In this document: positions 35,587 through 47,819 of the stretch, one piece after another
Layout of the letters: each line of letters opens with the position of its first letter
Position numbering within the stretch: position 1 is the stretch's first letter
Assembly (NCBI GenBank): GCA_027943335.1
Contig: BSBK01006035.1
Location: 226,001 to 290,000 of the forward strand
Direction of reading: 5' to 3'
DNA from: Chamaecyparis obtusa
Lineage: Eukaryota > Streptophyta > Pinopsida > Cupressales > Cupressaceae
Length of the DNA: 64,000 nt
Notes under the pieces: model-generated
What the model saw: only the letters and a program-made list of their open reading frames with translations
What the model was told of the DNA's origin: nothing
Databases searched by the model: none
Translations under genes and position numbers: made by a program

Positions 35587-38143
35587 AACCCACCTTTACA
35601 TACTGGTTTTGATTTTTTTTTTTGAGCTAAAACCTTAAAGTTTTAAAGATTTAATTTTATCTCCCACATGGCTTGGATTTTTGGTCTGAAATTTTTTTTC
35701 AAGTTGGAGACATATAAAGGAAACTTCAATAAAAAATTTAAAATTTTCTACGATGTTTTAAATTTTTAATAATTTTTTCTTGATTTTCAAGAAAAAATTA
35801 ATTTCTGACGCAAATCAGTATATTTTTAGAATTTTTTACATTTTCAGAAATCTCTTTAAATTATATAGGGGGTCCATTCTTTGTGTTTTAAATTTGGATG
35901 CAATATAATAGCTCAAATAGTCAATTTATAAAAACTAGTCTGTTTTGGTAAAATGGGTCTCTAGGGCACAAATGAAGAGATTTTTTTAAAAATTTTACAT
36001 TTTTGGAAAGCTCTTTATTTTTTAGTAGGGGTCTTTATTTTTCATTTCTATTTTTGTGGCTGAAATCATATAAAAAAAAATCAGATCTTGTTGACTAGGT
36101 CAAATGCAACAAAAAAATAAAATTTTGTGATGGGTATGCACTTATTTTTCACATGGTTCAATGAATGATATGAGTTGTCATTTCGATTAGTTGCTGGTTA
36201 TTATTGCTCCTAATAATAGATTTTCAGATCTAACCCTAGGGTTTTCATAAGTTGAATATACGTTGCATATCATGTTTGCTTGTTTTCTTGTCGGAGAGTT
36301 TGTGGCTTGCTTGTGCGGGATTGCTTAACAAAGCTAAAAATCAAGTAAAATCTACTAAGCACATTGTGAGGGAATTCAGGTATTCTACTACATCTGAAAA
36401 CATTTCAATTTTGACATAAAATGAACATCTCACGTGTCTAGCTTGAGTGTCTTTCCTGCTTTCATAAATCAGACTTCAATTTTTGGGCTATAAAATGAAC
36501 ATAGATTTACTTTTTGCATATCTGTTACACATAGTAAATAGGCCCTATGAACACTATTTTTGGATGATCTTGAGAGATTGAGCTTCTTTCTCTTGTTTAT
36601 TCATGAAAATCTCCTCTTGATGAAGGATCCCCTTATAGGTAGGGAAGGTACTGAGAAAGTCTCACGTTCTACTAGATTCGTGTGTCTTCAACTTTTGATT
36701 GATATATTCTCTCTTTGGAGAGGCTGATAGATCATAAGTAGTTGATGTCATAGATCTTTGTGAGATAATCTTGGTCTTAGCATGTCAGATTAATCTGTCT
36801 ACTTTGTCTTGGTGAAGTGAAGAGGTTAGGGGATTATGCTCTACTTCCTTTTTGGATAGTACCAGAAACCCAGATCCTTGAATCTGATCTAGTCCCCTTG
36901 TGGTATCTTTTGTGAGTCACCTTTAGAGAGGATTAACCGTAGTGGACATTCCCTTAATTGGGTCAACCACGTGGATGGAACCTCAAGCGGTAATAGCCAT
37001 TTTCATCGTGGTAGTAGCAGTCGCTATATAAATGTCTTTGTGGAGGAAATCTTCATAAGTGTGGTCTCTTGTTGGGCTGTCAGATCTCCCTAGCAACTCC
37101 TGATTGATTAATTTCTCAGACTGTGTCAAAACCCCGGTGTGCCTGGATTGGAGTTCTCCCTCTTGAGATTACAAAAGTTGTAGAGTCAGACCATTACTAC
37201 AAACCCTAGTGAGGCCAAATTTTTTTAATTTTTCTAGGACTATGTGCACTATTGAAAAACTTTTTGGAACATACACAATTAGCACTTCTAGGGATTAGCA
37301 CAATAAGTCACTATTGCTTGTTCATGCACAAGGTTGCTTTTGCCCTTGTTCATTATTTTTAGACGATTGCTTGCTTCCCTTGCTTGCTATTTTGCATGCT
37401 TGATATCTTCTTGGTTACTTGAGACAAACTTTTACACAGATCTTCAAAAACTGGACAGAAAAATTTGCAAACAAACTAGTACTAAAAACTAAAAAATTGC
37501 AAATCTGAAGCAAAAATCCTTTCTGGTGTCAAAATTCATCCTAAAATTTCAAAACTCGTATCAAAGCCAAAGTCAAAGTTGTCAGAGATTGGTCAAATTT
37601 GTCAGAAATCCAATTTTACAACCTATTTCTAGAATCTGTCAAACAAATCATTGTGTCAAGAATAGAGCGGAACCTATAACGAATACATTCATTTTCCTAA
37701 AGTGGTCACTTGAGTCCGATTTAGCCTTCTGATTTATCGATTTGAGTCTTTTTCATTTTGTGTCAAAACCTTGTCAAAATTATCTTCAAAATTCAATCTT
37801 TTTACTAAACGACTAAGTGTTGTGAGCTCATGACCGCCATCTGTTGGGTGTCTACCCACACTACTATGGCATAGTATCCTTCATTTACATCCGATCTATT
37901 CTTTAATCACTTCAATCTTGACAAGGTTGCGTCATTTTCTCTTCTAGAATCAATTCATTCTTTAGTTGTCTTCATCTTATTCTTTGGCTTCACCCAAGGT
38001 TAATGGTGGAAACCAAAGCTTCATCACACAAGAAATCTTGAGAGGTATCCCATAAAATACCTCTAAATACTCTCCAAGCCCCAACTCTTGAACAACTCTA
38101 CAATTCTGGTCTTTACGAAGACGACGGTCTTGGCAATTTTTGA
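35587..38143 (+). other. C untranslated leader
   Basis: About 2.5 kb with no recognisable coding sequence between primer site and gag. It is T-rich to about 36200, then of mixed composition. Long leaders are usual in Tat elements. The gag start is uncertain: a frame with NGGNQSFITQEILRGIP lies just upstream (38000-38050) and may be its beginning in another frame. Confidence 0.5.
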
Positions 38144-39622
38144 TTGAAAATTGGTTACGTATCCCCTCCATCAACTCATGGAGGTAATCAACAAACCTCA
38201 CCTCGATCTAATCCAGGGAGCCCTAAAACTCCTAACATGTCTCATGGAGGGACACATCACGGGTCTCAAGGACACCAATCTCAACATAGTATGAATCGAG
38301 AACCTACACCTTCTGAAATTGTTCGATATCAAAACGATGATGACTTCAAAAGAATGATGAAACATTTCTTGAAGGAAGATAGAGAAGCATACTTTCTAGA
38401 GTTAGCTCATCAAGGAGCTAAACTTCCTCCAAACTTTAATGTGGAAGATATCATTACACATGAGGAAGAAACTCCTATCATGGCTATGATGAAATAGATG
38501 CATGTCATGCAAGTCAAACTTAACAAACTTGAGAAAGAAAAGGAACCTAAAGAGCTCTCCATGGAGGCTCTATGTCCTTTTCCATTTGATAAAGACTTGT
38601 ACATGCCGCCATTCCCTAAAAAAGTGGAGATGCCTAAATATGATAAGTATGATGGAAACTCTGACCCTCAAGATCATGTCAAAGAATTACGTACTCAATC
38701 TATGGAGTTTATGCACAAACCAACCTACTTAATGCATCTTTTCCCTCGATCTTTGGGAGGAGTAGCCATTCATTGGTTCTCTAGAATGCCCCCTACTATC
38801 AAAACTCTTGAGGAGTTAATCAAATTGTTCTATCAATAATACTCCTACAATATTCAACATTCAATCACCATGATCGACCTCTGCAATCTGAAACAATATC
38901 TAGGAGAACCATTTCTGACATTTCTCAAGAGGTGGAGGAAGAAATTTTCTCTATATGCTAGATCTATTCTAGAAACTAAGAAGCTAGAAATCTTCATCAA
39001 AAATCTTGTTCCAGAAATCAACTACCCTTTACAAATGCAAAATCATACATCTTTTGACAAGATGGTAGATAATGCGATCAAAATTAAGAAAGTACTTGTG
39101 CAAAAAGGAGACATATCACTTCAAAAAGACAAGTATGAATCTGGATTTAGTTCTAAGGACAAGAACAAAAAATGGAACAAGAATAAAGGTGTTTCCACAG
39201 ATGGAATTGTTGATAATATCCATGCCCCATCTAAGGCACCTGCTTTCAATCTTACTATTGGTACCCAAGCCATCAAAGCTTTTGAAGCCAAAGCCACAGA
39301 GTCCAACAAAAAGTCATATGATTACAAACCTTGGGCTACAGATCCTAATCGCAAATTCACTCCTCTTGGAGAATCCTTGGAATCTGCCATGAAAACTCTA
39401 TTGGCAAACAAAATCATCTACTTGCCTAAGATGAAAGTCTTTGATCCAGAAGCTAAACTAAAATGGTGGAGAGAGAACGATTTCTATGAATTCCATCGCA
39501 ATAAAGGTCATAAGACTAATAACTGTATTTGCTTGAAGCACATTATACAAGACAAAATTGATAATGGCGACATCATGATTGACAATCATAAGAGCAATAA
39601 CGATCATACAGCATTCACATAA
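38144..39622 (+). pseudogene. C gag
   Basis: One + frame with internal stops at 38495-38497 and 38837-38839. Order: a Ser/Pro/His-rich start with MSHGGTHHG, the gag core with CPFPFDKDLYMPPFPKKVEM and FPRSLGGVAIHWFSRMPP, then CNLKQYLGEPFLTFLKRW, a Lys-rich stretch near 39150-39190, and the zinc knuckle FYEFHRNKGHKTNNCICLKH (about 39480-39540). The knuckle has Tyr in place of its first Cys, a single-base G-to-A change, which should weaken zinc binding. The stop at 39620 may be another mutation, since the same frame continues into protease. Confidence 0.85.
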
Positions 39623-40820
39623 CCATTTCCTAAACATGGTAAAGAAGATTCTTCTTCTCAACCTAATATGGGTGCTAAAGTCAATTATGCCTACTCAGGA
39701 AACAATGTTGTTATCAATATGGTTGAACCATGCCTATCTAAGTGTTGTAATGTCATCACAATTGTAAGAAGAGATAGAGATAATCAATTAGCTAATGCAG
39801 TTACTCGATCACAAGCTTAGGCACACCTACAAGGACAAATACTAGATTCATCAATTCTCCCTAAGGTGCCTTTCAATCTTTCATCTGCTTCTAAACAGAA
39901 GGCTACATCTAAATCTTCAAATCCTAAAGACACGAGGTCTGCTTCATACAGTATTGTCCAACAACTCCAACACACAAATGCTAAAATCTCCATGTTTGAG
40001 TTGCTTCGGATATCTCCAGCTCATAGAGCCATTCTAGACAAAGCTCTGCTCGGATCCAATGTTCCTGATGACCTTGATTTAGATAGATTCTAGACTATGG
40101 TTGGTCATCTTACATCTCCATAGTACATTTCCTTTTTAGAGGAAGATGATAACTCCTTGAGTCATCCGTATAACCAGCCTTTGCATATACAAGTCTTGAT
40201 CCAAAACTGTCATGTCAAACGTGTGTTGATAGATGGAGGCGCTAGCCTAAACATTTGTTCTTTCAGCTTGATTACACAATTGGGATTTTTAGAAATGGCC
40301 ATTGATCCTAGGAAGAAGATAACTATCAAAGCATATGATGAGCAAGAAAGATCTTCTAAGGGAACTATTGTCCTACCTATCAGAGTAGGTCCTGTCATCA
40401 TAGATACTATATGTCAAGTTCTTGATCTACCTTTGGCTTACAATATCCTCCTAGGAAGACCCTAGATACATGACATGAAAGCCATTCCATCTACATTCCA
40501 TCAGTGTTTGAAATTTCCTTATGAAGGAGTTGAGGTGATGATTCTAGCTGATTTGTATACAACTTGCAATACCTTGAAAGAGAGTGCAGATAAACTTGTT
40601 CCCAATAATAGAGAATCTTCCACTAAGCAGCTAGACATTGTGTCAACCTCCAAGATGGAAGACATTGCTAAAGAGGTTAAAATCAAAGAAAATGGTATGG
40701 GAGCATATACTATAGAGCCAATCTTATCTTTGACATCTCTCCCTATCTCTCTTAAGTCTTATGGACAAACTCTAAAATAGTCCAAGCTCGAATTTAAAGA
40801 ACCTCTTGAAGCATATAAAG
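39623..40820 (+). pseudogene. C aspartic protease region
   Basis: The same frame as gag continues. IVQQLQHTNAKISMFELLRI (about 39950-40010) is the conserved pre-protease block. The protease follows with VLIDGGASLNICSFSLI (about 40222-40270), KAYDEQERSSKGTIVLPIRV and AYNILLGRP (to 40462), then HDMKAIPSTFHQCLKF. Stops at 39819, 40091, about 40121 and 40463 (Trp to TAG) break it. It would mature the gag-pol polyprotein. Confidence 0.85.
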
Positions 40821-40873
40821 GAAATTTTGTTGCAGAATAAGTATCTAAATAGGAGTTTGAAGAGGATGAAGTT

Positions 40874-41644
40874 GTGCTTGCATGGCTATACAAAGATGAA
40901 CCTAAATCTCAAGTTGTCCAAAAATGTGATGCTAAATTACTAAATATCCTCTCTAAGTCATATGGCCCAGGGGATAAATTGATTACAAAGATGGGATATA
41001 AAGGAAAAGGACCTCTAGGACTACAGGGTAAAGGTCTTTTGTCACCTCTTGATCATTGTGGCCAAGAAAACAAGAATACAATAGGTCTAGGATACACAAA
41101 GAAGCCTTTCTATCTTAGCAAGAACTCCCCGCATGTTCTAGAACAAATTGAGCCTTCCGTAGCAAATCAACTAAAGGGGGAAATAACTAAACAATTTGAT
41201 AGTGATGATTCAGACACCACCGATGAGCTCATTCCTTATGAGCATTTGCCTAAAGAAATAAAAGACCTCCTTGAAGTTGAAGATGATCCAATAAAAAGAA
41301 TTAATGTAGTAGAAACACAAGAACCTACTATAGAGCAAGAGATAGTTGCAACACAAGAACCAACTAATCTTGAAGGCAATCAAAAAGAGGAAGGTGGTAG
41401 TTATTCTAAGACAGATTCCTATGAGTATGAATTCAAATCAGAATCTGAGGGTAACCCTTTTTGGGGTATTCATCCTGACTTTACTTATGTTCTTAGATTT
41501 CCTAGAGGTCTAGATGAAGAAACAAAAGATGAATCAAATGATTATGAATGGGGAATCATTCCAGAACCAGATGAACTTGTTACAGAAAAGCATGTTGATG
41601 TTATTCACCAATATGCACCTCAACCTAACGTAAGTCTAGAGTGA
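40874..41644 (+). pseudogene. C G-patch and acidic linker
   Basis: This 256-codon open piece begins with LAWLYKDEPKS. Residues about 35-75 read KLITKMGYKGKGPLGLQGKG, then LLSPLDHCGQ and IGLGY. This fits a G-patch well: L-x3-MGY, G-x-G-P-LG, G-x-G, a Pro-Leu, and a closing GLG-aromatic. G-patch modules are glycine-rich RNA-binding or helicase-activating motifs, and one is known at the C-terminal end of betaretroviral protease. The rest is Asp/Glu-rich and links to RT. It ends at a TGA (41642-41644), probably a mutation, since the frame carries on to 42412. Confidence 0.7.
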
Positions 41645-42412
41645 AATGATGAACTTATCGAGTCTGATCCACCGATGGCTGAAGTATATTTCCACAATGG
41701 TATTGAGCCTATTCATGAATTGAATGTCTTAAGTTGTAATATCACCTTTGAACTCGAGCATCAGGTTAGGACCAATGATGACAGATCCATATCCGTAAAC
41801 ACTCTTTCCCAATCTTTCACCACTTTGACTATCTAATGCCCTGACCTTCTTGACATAACATCCACCAACTTGAACCAAGGTATTTCTACCTTTCCCAATG
41901 ACTATGCCCTTGCTTGCTACCTAAATGTAGTTGAGCCTATGAGGACTTCCATCAATGAATTAGGCGTTAGCATGATAGATTCAGACATCAAGTATTTTAG
42001 TTAGAAAAATAAGAATAAGAATAAAAAGAAAAGGAGTTCTGAGGGTGAAAATGACTTTGTGGCAGTCTCAGAACCTACAAAAGTAAAAATAAAAGACCTA
42101 TCCGAAGGTGAAAACCTCTTTAAGGCACCTAAGGATGAGATATTTGATGTCTTTCTGAGTCATTTACAGGAGAGATCTCCAGTTCTAATTGAGCCCACTA
42201 AATCTATCAATTCGGGAACAGCAGAAGAACCACAGTTGATCCATGTAGCACAATCCTTATCAAAAGAAGAAAAGAAAAAATTTACAACATTCCTAAGAGA
42301 GAAGAAGATCAACTTTGCATGGAAATATTTAGATATGCTAGGGTTGGATCCTGATCTTATAATGCACCATTTGTCTATAGCTCCCACGTCAAACCTGTCA
42401 AGCAAAAATTGA
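41645..42412 (+). pseudogene. C protease-RT linker
   Basis: Same frame as the G-patch piece, with stops near 41835 and 42003. The last part (42059-42412) contains DLSEGENLFKAPKDEIF and LSKEEKKKFTTFLREKKINF followed by AWKYLDMLGLDP, the block that stands just before RT in Tat elements. A one-base deletion near 42385 moves the reading frame before the RT begins. Confidence 0.75.
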
Positions 42413-43790
42413 GAAAGATGCATCCACATGTTGCACTCTTGGTAAAAGTTGAATTAGAGAAGCTCCTAAAAGCCAGATTTATCCACATTATTGATTATGC
42501 AAAATGGATCTCTAATATTGTACCTATTTCTAAACTAGACAAATCAATAAGAGTGTGCACAGATTTTAGAGATGTAAACAAAGCATGCCCTAAGGATGAT
42601 TTTCCATTACCTAACATTCATTTGATAGTGGACATGACTATGGGCTTTGAGATGTATTCTTTAATGGATGGTTTTTCTGGATATAATCAAATAAAAATTT
42701 CTCTAGAGGATCAAGAGAAAACCGCTTTCACATGTGCATGGGGCACCTTCTATTGGAATGTCATGCCATTTGGGCTTAAGAATGTTGGTGCTACATATAA
42801 GAGACCTATGACATCTATCTTTCATGACATGATGCATCGAACTATGGAGGATTATGTTGATGATACTTTGGCTAAATCTATGATTAGAGTTGAACATCTA
42901 AATGACTTGAGCAAGATACTAGACAGAATGGAAAAATTTAGTCTCAGACTAAATCCTAAGAAGTGTGCTTTTGGTGTCACTTCTAGAAAGCTCTTAGGAT
43001 ACATAGTTTCAAAGAAGGGCATTGAAGTTGATCCAGCTAAAGTAAAGGCTATAATGGAGATGCAACCTCCCAAGAACATTAGTCAAATGAGGACATTGCA
43101 AGGTAGAGTTCAATCTATCTGATGTTTCATATCTCAGCTAGCAGACATATCACAACCTTTTACAAAGACATTACATAAAGGTGTGACCTTTGCATGGAGC
43201 GAGGAATGTGAAAAGAACTTTAATCATATCAAGAAATATCTATCAAATCCTCCTATCTTGATGCCTCCCATTCAATAGAAGCCTTTGATCTTATATGTCT
43301 CCACTACAGATACATCACTGGGGCATTGCTTGCACAACATGATGAGAACAAGAAGGAAAGAGCTATATACTATATCAGTAGAACATTGGTGGCATATGAA
43401 AAGAAATATTCAATGATTGAGAAATCTTTTCTAGTTGTGGTCTTTGCATCACATAAATTGAGACATTATATGTTGGCTCATACTACACATTTAGTATATA
43501 AGATTGATCCACTAAAGTACCTACTAAGCAAAGCTGCCCTCACGGGTAGATTAGCCAAATGGGTCATGCTCTTAAGTGAATTTGACATTGAATATGTTGA
43601 AAGAAAAGATATTAAAATCCAAGTTATTGTTGATCAATTAGTAGATGCACCTTTATTTGATGATACACCAATGCAAATGGAATTCCTAGATTCCTCTATC
43701 ATGAATCTTTCTTCTAGAGAATGGCAGTTATTCTTTGACGGCTCCTATACACAGAATGGATCTGGAGCAGGCATATTGTTTATAACTCCT
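42409..43790 (+). pseudogene. C reverse transcriptase and first RNase H
   Basis: RT (42409-43122): KLDKSIRVCTDFRDVNKACP, DDFPLPNIH, SLMDGFSGYNQIKIS, VMPFGLKN and the catalytic YVDD in MEDYVDDTLAKS. A stop at 43120 and a one-base deletion near 43322 separate it from RNase H: LLAQHDENKKERAIYYISRT, YSMIEKSFLVVVFASHKLRH, IDPLKYLL, RLAKWVMLLSEFDIEY. The RT active site is intact, so it is the stops and shifts that disable it. It would copy the RNA and remove the RNA strand. Confidence 0.9.
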
Positions 43791-44345
43791 CAATGATACT
43801 CAATCCCAAAAGCATTTAGAATCAAGTTTCCTTGCACAAACAATATTGTTGAATATGAATCCCTTCTTAATGGCATGAAAATGGCAATTGAGTGGAGAGT
43901 AACAAAATTACACATTCATGGAGACTCACAACTTGTAATCCGTCAAGTCAATGATGTGTACCAAACTAAAGATGAAAAGCTCATTCCATACAAGAGAATG
44001 GTAGATGATCTAAAGAAATACTTCATATCTATCACATTTGAGCAAATACCTAAAATAGAGAATAAGGTTGTCGATGCAATGGCAACATTATCTACTTTAT
44101 TACAGCAGCCTGAACATGAGCTACGCTACGAGTTCCTGGTGGAAGCACTACCTTATCCTGCATATGATTCCCCTGATACCCATATGATTTGCATTGTTGT
44201 AGGTCATGATTCATCTAGATATAAAAACCTATTCTCCTATCTCAAAGACCAAATCATCCCCGATACCTTTAATAGTCATGAAAAGAGATACCTTATCTGC
44301 CATGCCTCCCGGTATGTCATCATTGGTCATGATCTTTACAAATGA
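43690..44345 (+). pseudogene. C second (archaeal-like) RNase H and spacer
   Basis: LFFDGSYTQNGSGAGILF, then after one stop (43794-43796) NNIVEYESLLNGMKMAI, HIHGDSQLVIRQVND and VVDAMATLSTL supply the four acidic residues of an RNase HI-like fold. A spacer of about 90 codons leads to the integrase. This additional RNase H is diagnostic of Tat-type elements. The TGA at 44343 is probably a mutated CGA. Confidence 0.85.
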
Positions 44346-45472
44346 GGTCTAGATGTACGATCCTTAGATGTTTAGAATGGGAAGAGTCTCAACGTGCATT
44401 AGAGGAAGTCCATGATGGTATTTGTGGGTCACACTCGAATAGTTTAACACTAGCTCGAAAACTTATTAGGGCTGGGTACTATTGGCCTGAAATGGAGAAA
44501 GAGTCTATCAAGTTTGCTAAGAACTATCAAAAGTGCCAAGTACATGGCAACTTAATTCATGCTCCAGGGAGAGATCTAATTCCCTTCACTACACAATGGC
44601 ATTTTCATCAATGGGCCTTTGATCTTATAGGAGCTATACATCCTCATTCTTCTAATGGACATACCCATATAATCATAGCTACAGATTATTTTGCAAAATG
44701 GGTAGAAGCAGTCCCTTTGACACAAGCAACTGGAAAACAAATATCTATGTTCATCTTGAACTACATCATATGCCGGTATGATATTCCACATTCCATAGTC
44801 ACAGATAATGGTGGACAATTTAAGAACAAAGACTTGGATGATTTATTTGCCAAATTCAAGATTACACAACATTGGTCATCTATCTACTATCCTCAAGGGA
44901 ATGGACAAGCAAAGGCTTCTAACAAGAATCTATTGAAAATCTTGCACCGTACAGTTAATAAAACTGGAAGAGACTGGCATCTAGTGATCAATCTAGCTCT
45001 CTAGGCCTACAGAACAAGTATCAAAATGCCTATTGGGGCTACACCTTTCGCTTAAGTTTATGGGTCTGAAGCAGTACTGCCTATTGAGGTTGAAATCCCA
45101 TCACTAAGAATCAAAATGCATGGTCTAGTAACCGATGATGACTATAGAGTGTCTAGGTTGCAAGAACTTGAACTACTAGATGAGTGCAGATAAGCAGCAT
45201 ATGATCATCTCAGAGTATATCAAAAGAGAATGTCTAGAGGTTACAACAAGAAAGTCAGACATAGAGAATTTTAGGTTGGTGATCTAGTCTTGAGAGAGAA
45301 TCCTAAAAATCAATTGCATAGAGAACGCAAGGGGAAGTTTGAACCTAATTAGCTGGGTCCCTTTGTTATCACTGCTAATTTTGGCTCTGGTGCCTATCAA
45401 CTCTCAACGACTAAAGGAGAATTTCTCTGAGAACCAATCAACATTCTCCATCTGAAGAAATTCTACGCCTAA
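44342..45472 (+). pseudogene. C integrase
   Basis: Zinc-binding end with EVHDGICGSH and NYQKCQVHGN (first Cys of the pair replaced by Tyr). Core with WAFDLIG, IVTDNGGQFKN and IYYPQGNGQAKASNK, so the third catalytic residue, normally Glu in GNGQAEASN, is Lys. The C-terminal part has GDLVLRENPKN, KGKFEPN*LGPF and ILHLKKFYA before the stop at 45470. Stops at 45002 and about 45053 and four or more later ones interrupt it. A one-base deletion near 44354 precedes it. Confidence 0.85.
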
Positions 45473-45760
45473 GGCATTCAGTCTATGGTAAATTGTCTTG
45501 AAAAAATCTTAAAAATCTGAAAAAGTCAAAAAAAAATGAACGTCTTAGTGAAAACCTAGCAATGGGTGCCTTGATGATTCACAAAAAAATCAAAAAAATG
45601 AAAAAAAATTTAAAAAATGAAAAATACAAAAAAATGAGAAAAAGAAAAAGTGCCTTGGTGACAACCTGGAAACAGGCGCCTTGGTAGAAAAAATAGAATC
45701 TCTGCCAAGATGGTGAAAACCTGGCAAACGGGTGCCACTTGTTTCAAAATGCTCCATCTA
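45473..45760 (+). repeat. C post-integrase spacer repeats
   Basis: About four loose copies of a motif like GTGAAAACCTGGCAAACGGG with GTGCCTTG, separated by A-rich tracts. Similar phrases follow integrase in element F (minus strand, 17500-17640). Confidence 0.7.
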
Positions 45761-47805
45761 TCAGTGCAATCTTGGTCTTTCCCAGCTTTCAGTCTTGCTT
45801 TAGTTTGTACATATTTCCCAATTTATTTTTGCATTCCTATTTTCAATAAGTCGGTCTATACACCAATTAGCTCAAACGTCTATATCCTATCAATGCTTAA
45901 CACTTGGGGGCAATCAATGTCATATCCTATGGTCTCTAGTATACCTTAGATGAGTCATATCCAGTCAAGGTCCTTTGAATCTTTATCCAAGTCAGTCAGT
46001 CTGTCTCCTCTCCAGAAAGGGATTTTGCATCTACAACAACGCAATCAAACACAAACATCAACACAAACTGAAAACAATCTATGCTTTTTACATGCTTTTA
46101 TCTCCTTGTATGCTTACTGATTCACATTGAGATTTTTGCATATTTTGTTCCCGTGAGCTCTTCAATGATGTCCTTTACAGGATTTAGAGAGTGATGACTG
46201 GGGGCATAATCTTTTCTTTGTTTTCTTCTTGTATGTGAAAATCTAATAACTTCAAAAATTTTGGATTGAAATGGTGTATGTCTATTAGAGCCTCTATCTC
46301 ATATTGGATGGCCATGCGTACCTCGACCATTGATACCTAGAAAATTCAAGGAAGTTTGATCTAACTATTGTCTTTTTTTGAGTGAGTTCTTTCTCCTATT
46401 GTGAAATGCGATCTTACCTAAGGATGTGAATGATAAAGGGTCACTACGGGTAATTCACATTGGATTTAGAATGATCTCTTGACTATTTGATGTGTTTGTA
46501 TGCAAGGCATATTCTGGTCATCATGATGTCTATGTTTTGATGCTTATACAAATTGCTATATCAAAATGGACATGATATTCAGGTCATCCTGGCGTTTGTG
46601 TCTTGGTGCTTATATCTACTCCAACATTCTGAAATAAAATCAATATTCATATGTCCATGGTTATCTAACCAGTGGGCGTTGTATTGATTCATGCGCATAC
46701 AAATCAATATTCATATGTCTATGGTTTCATAACTAGTGGGCATTGTATTGATTTATCCGGTTACCTAAAAAGTTCAATGATGATAACAAATCGACACATG
46801 ATCAGTGACTAGGTCCTAGGTCCTAGGTTTGCATTTCATTCTGCATTTCATTTTGCACTTTGCATGATTGCATGATCTCACAAATTATTGAATTAAACTT
46901 AAATGCTTAAATGATTCTTCAAAAATGCTAAAAACATATCATAAGAGCTTAATCTCACATGAAGTTTCCTCCAACGAAACAGCAAGTAGAATCCTTTTTT
47001 GGGATCAAAATCAAAATCTAAGATCATTTATATTCTTCACTACTTGCATAATCAACCTTCAATCATCAAAGAAATCTAGAATTCAACTTAACTGATTATC
47101 TTACATCAAACTATCAAAATTTCAACTTGGTTAACCATGGTCAAACCTAGTCAAACTTGGTCTTCAGGACCTCTAAATGATGTAAAACATGTTCTTGGAC
47201 GTGTATAACCACTTCTCAAATCAATTAACATGCTTCTAAACTATAAATACTGACTTTTCTTGTCAGATTTCAATTTTCATCCCGAAGGGGGCATGGCATT
47301 GCACATAATTCAAAGTCTGTAACTCAATTTTGTCAATCAATCTTTCCTCAATAATCAAGACAACAACCATGTCTAGTTGCTGATTCATCTAAAGTCCTCA
47401 TCGCTTGGGGCAAATCTATCATCTCTTGGGGCATATCAGATTCATCTAGTATCCAAATCTATCTTGTAAACTATATCAGTTTTTCGTAACTATCGGTTCA
47501 TTAGCATCATTTCCTTGTTTCTTCATAATTGATGGGTTCGGGATGTGATACCAATATGATTCATACAAAGACATTGAGGTCTAGAATCAGTCGCTCACTT
47601 CTTCGCAATCATAAGGTTCAGAATCAGGCATTTTAACACTTTTTCATAATCACCGGTTCATTGTTGATATAGCTAGCATCATCTCGATTCCTGGTCATTC
47701 TGGGCCTAGGTCGATATCTTTCAATCTTTAATCTTTCAAATCAGTTCAATACATATATCAAAACATAGACTATTCTTTGAACCACTGCACTTTGCACAAT
47801 GATTC
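45761..47805 (+). other. C 3' untranslated region
   Basis: No coding sequence. It contains a 64-base tandem duplication at 46637-46758 (aaatcaatattcatatgtc at 46637 and 46701) and loosely repeated phrases around cataatcaccggttcatt near 47480-47660. Confidence 0.6.
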
Positions 47806-47819
47806 AAAGAGGAGCAAAA
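47806..47819 (+). promoter_or_regulatory. C polypurine tract
   Basis: aaagaggagcaaaa directly before the 3' LTR TG, the expected start for plus-strand DNA synthesis. Confidence 0.7.
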
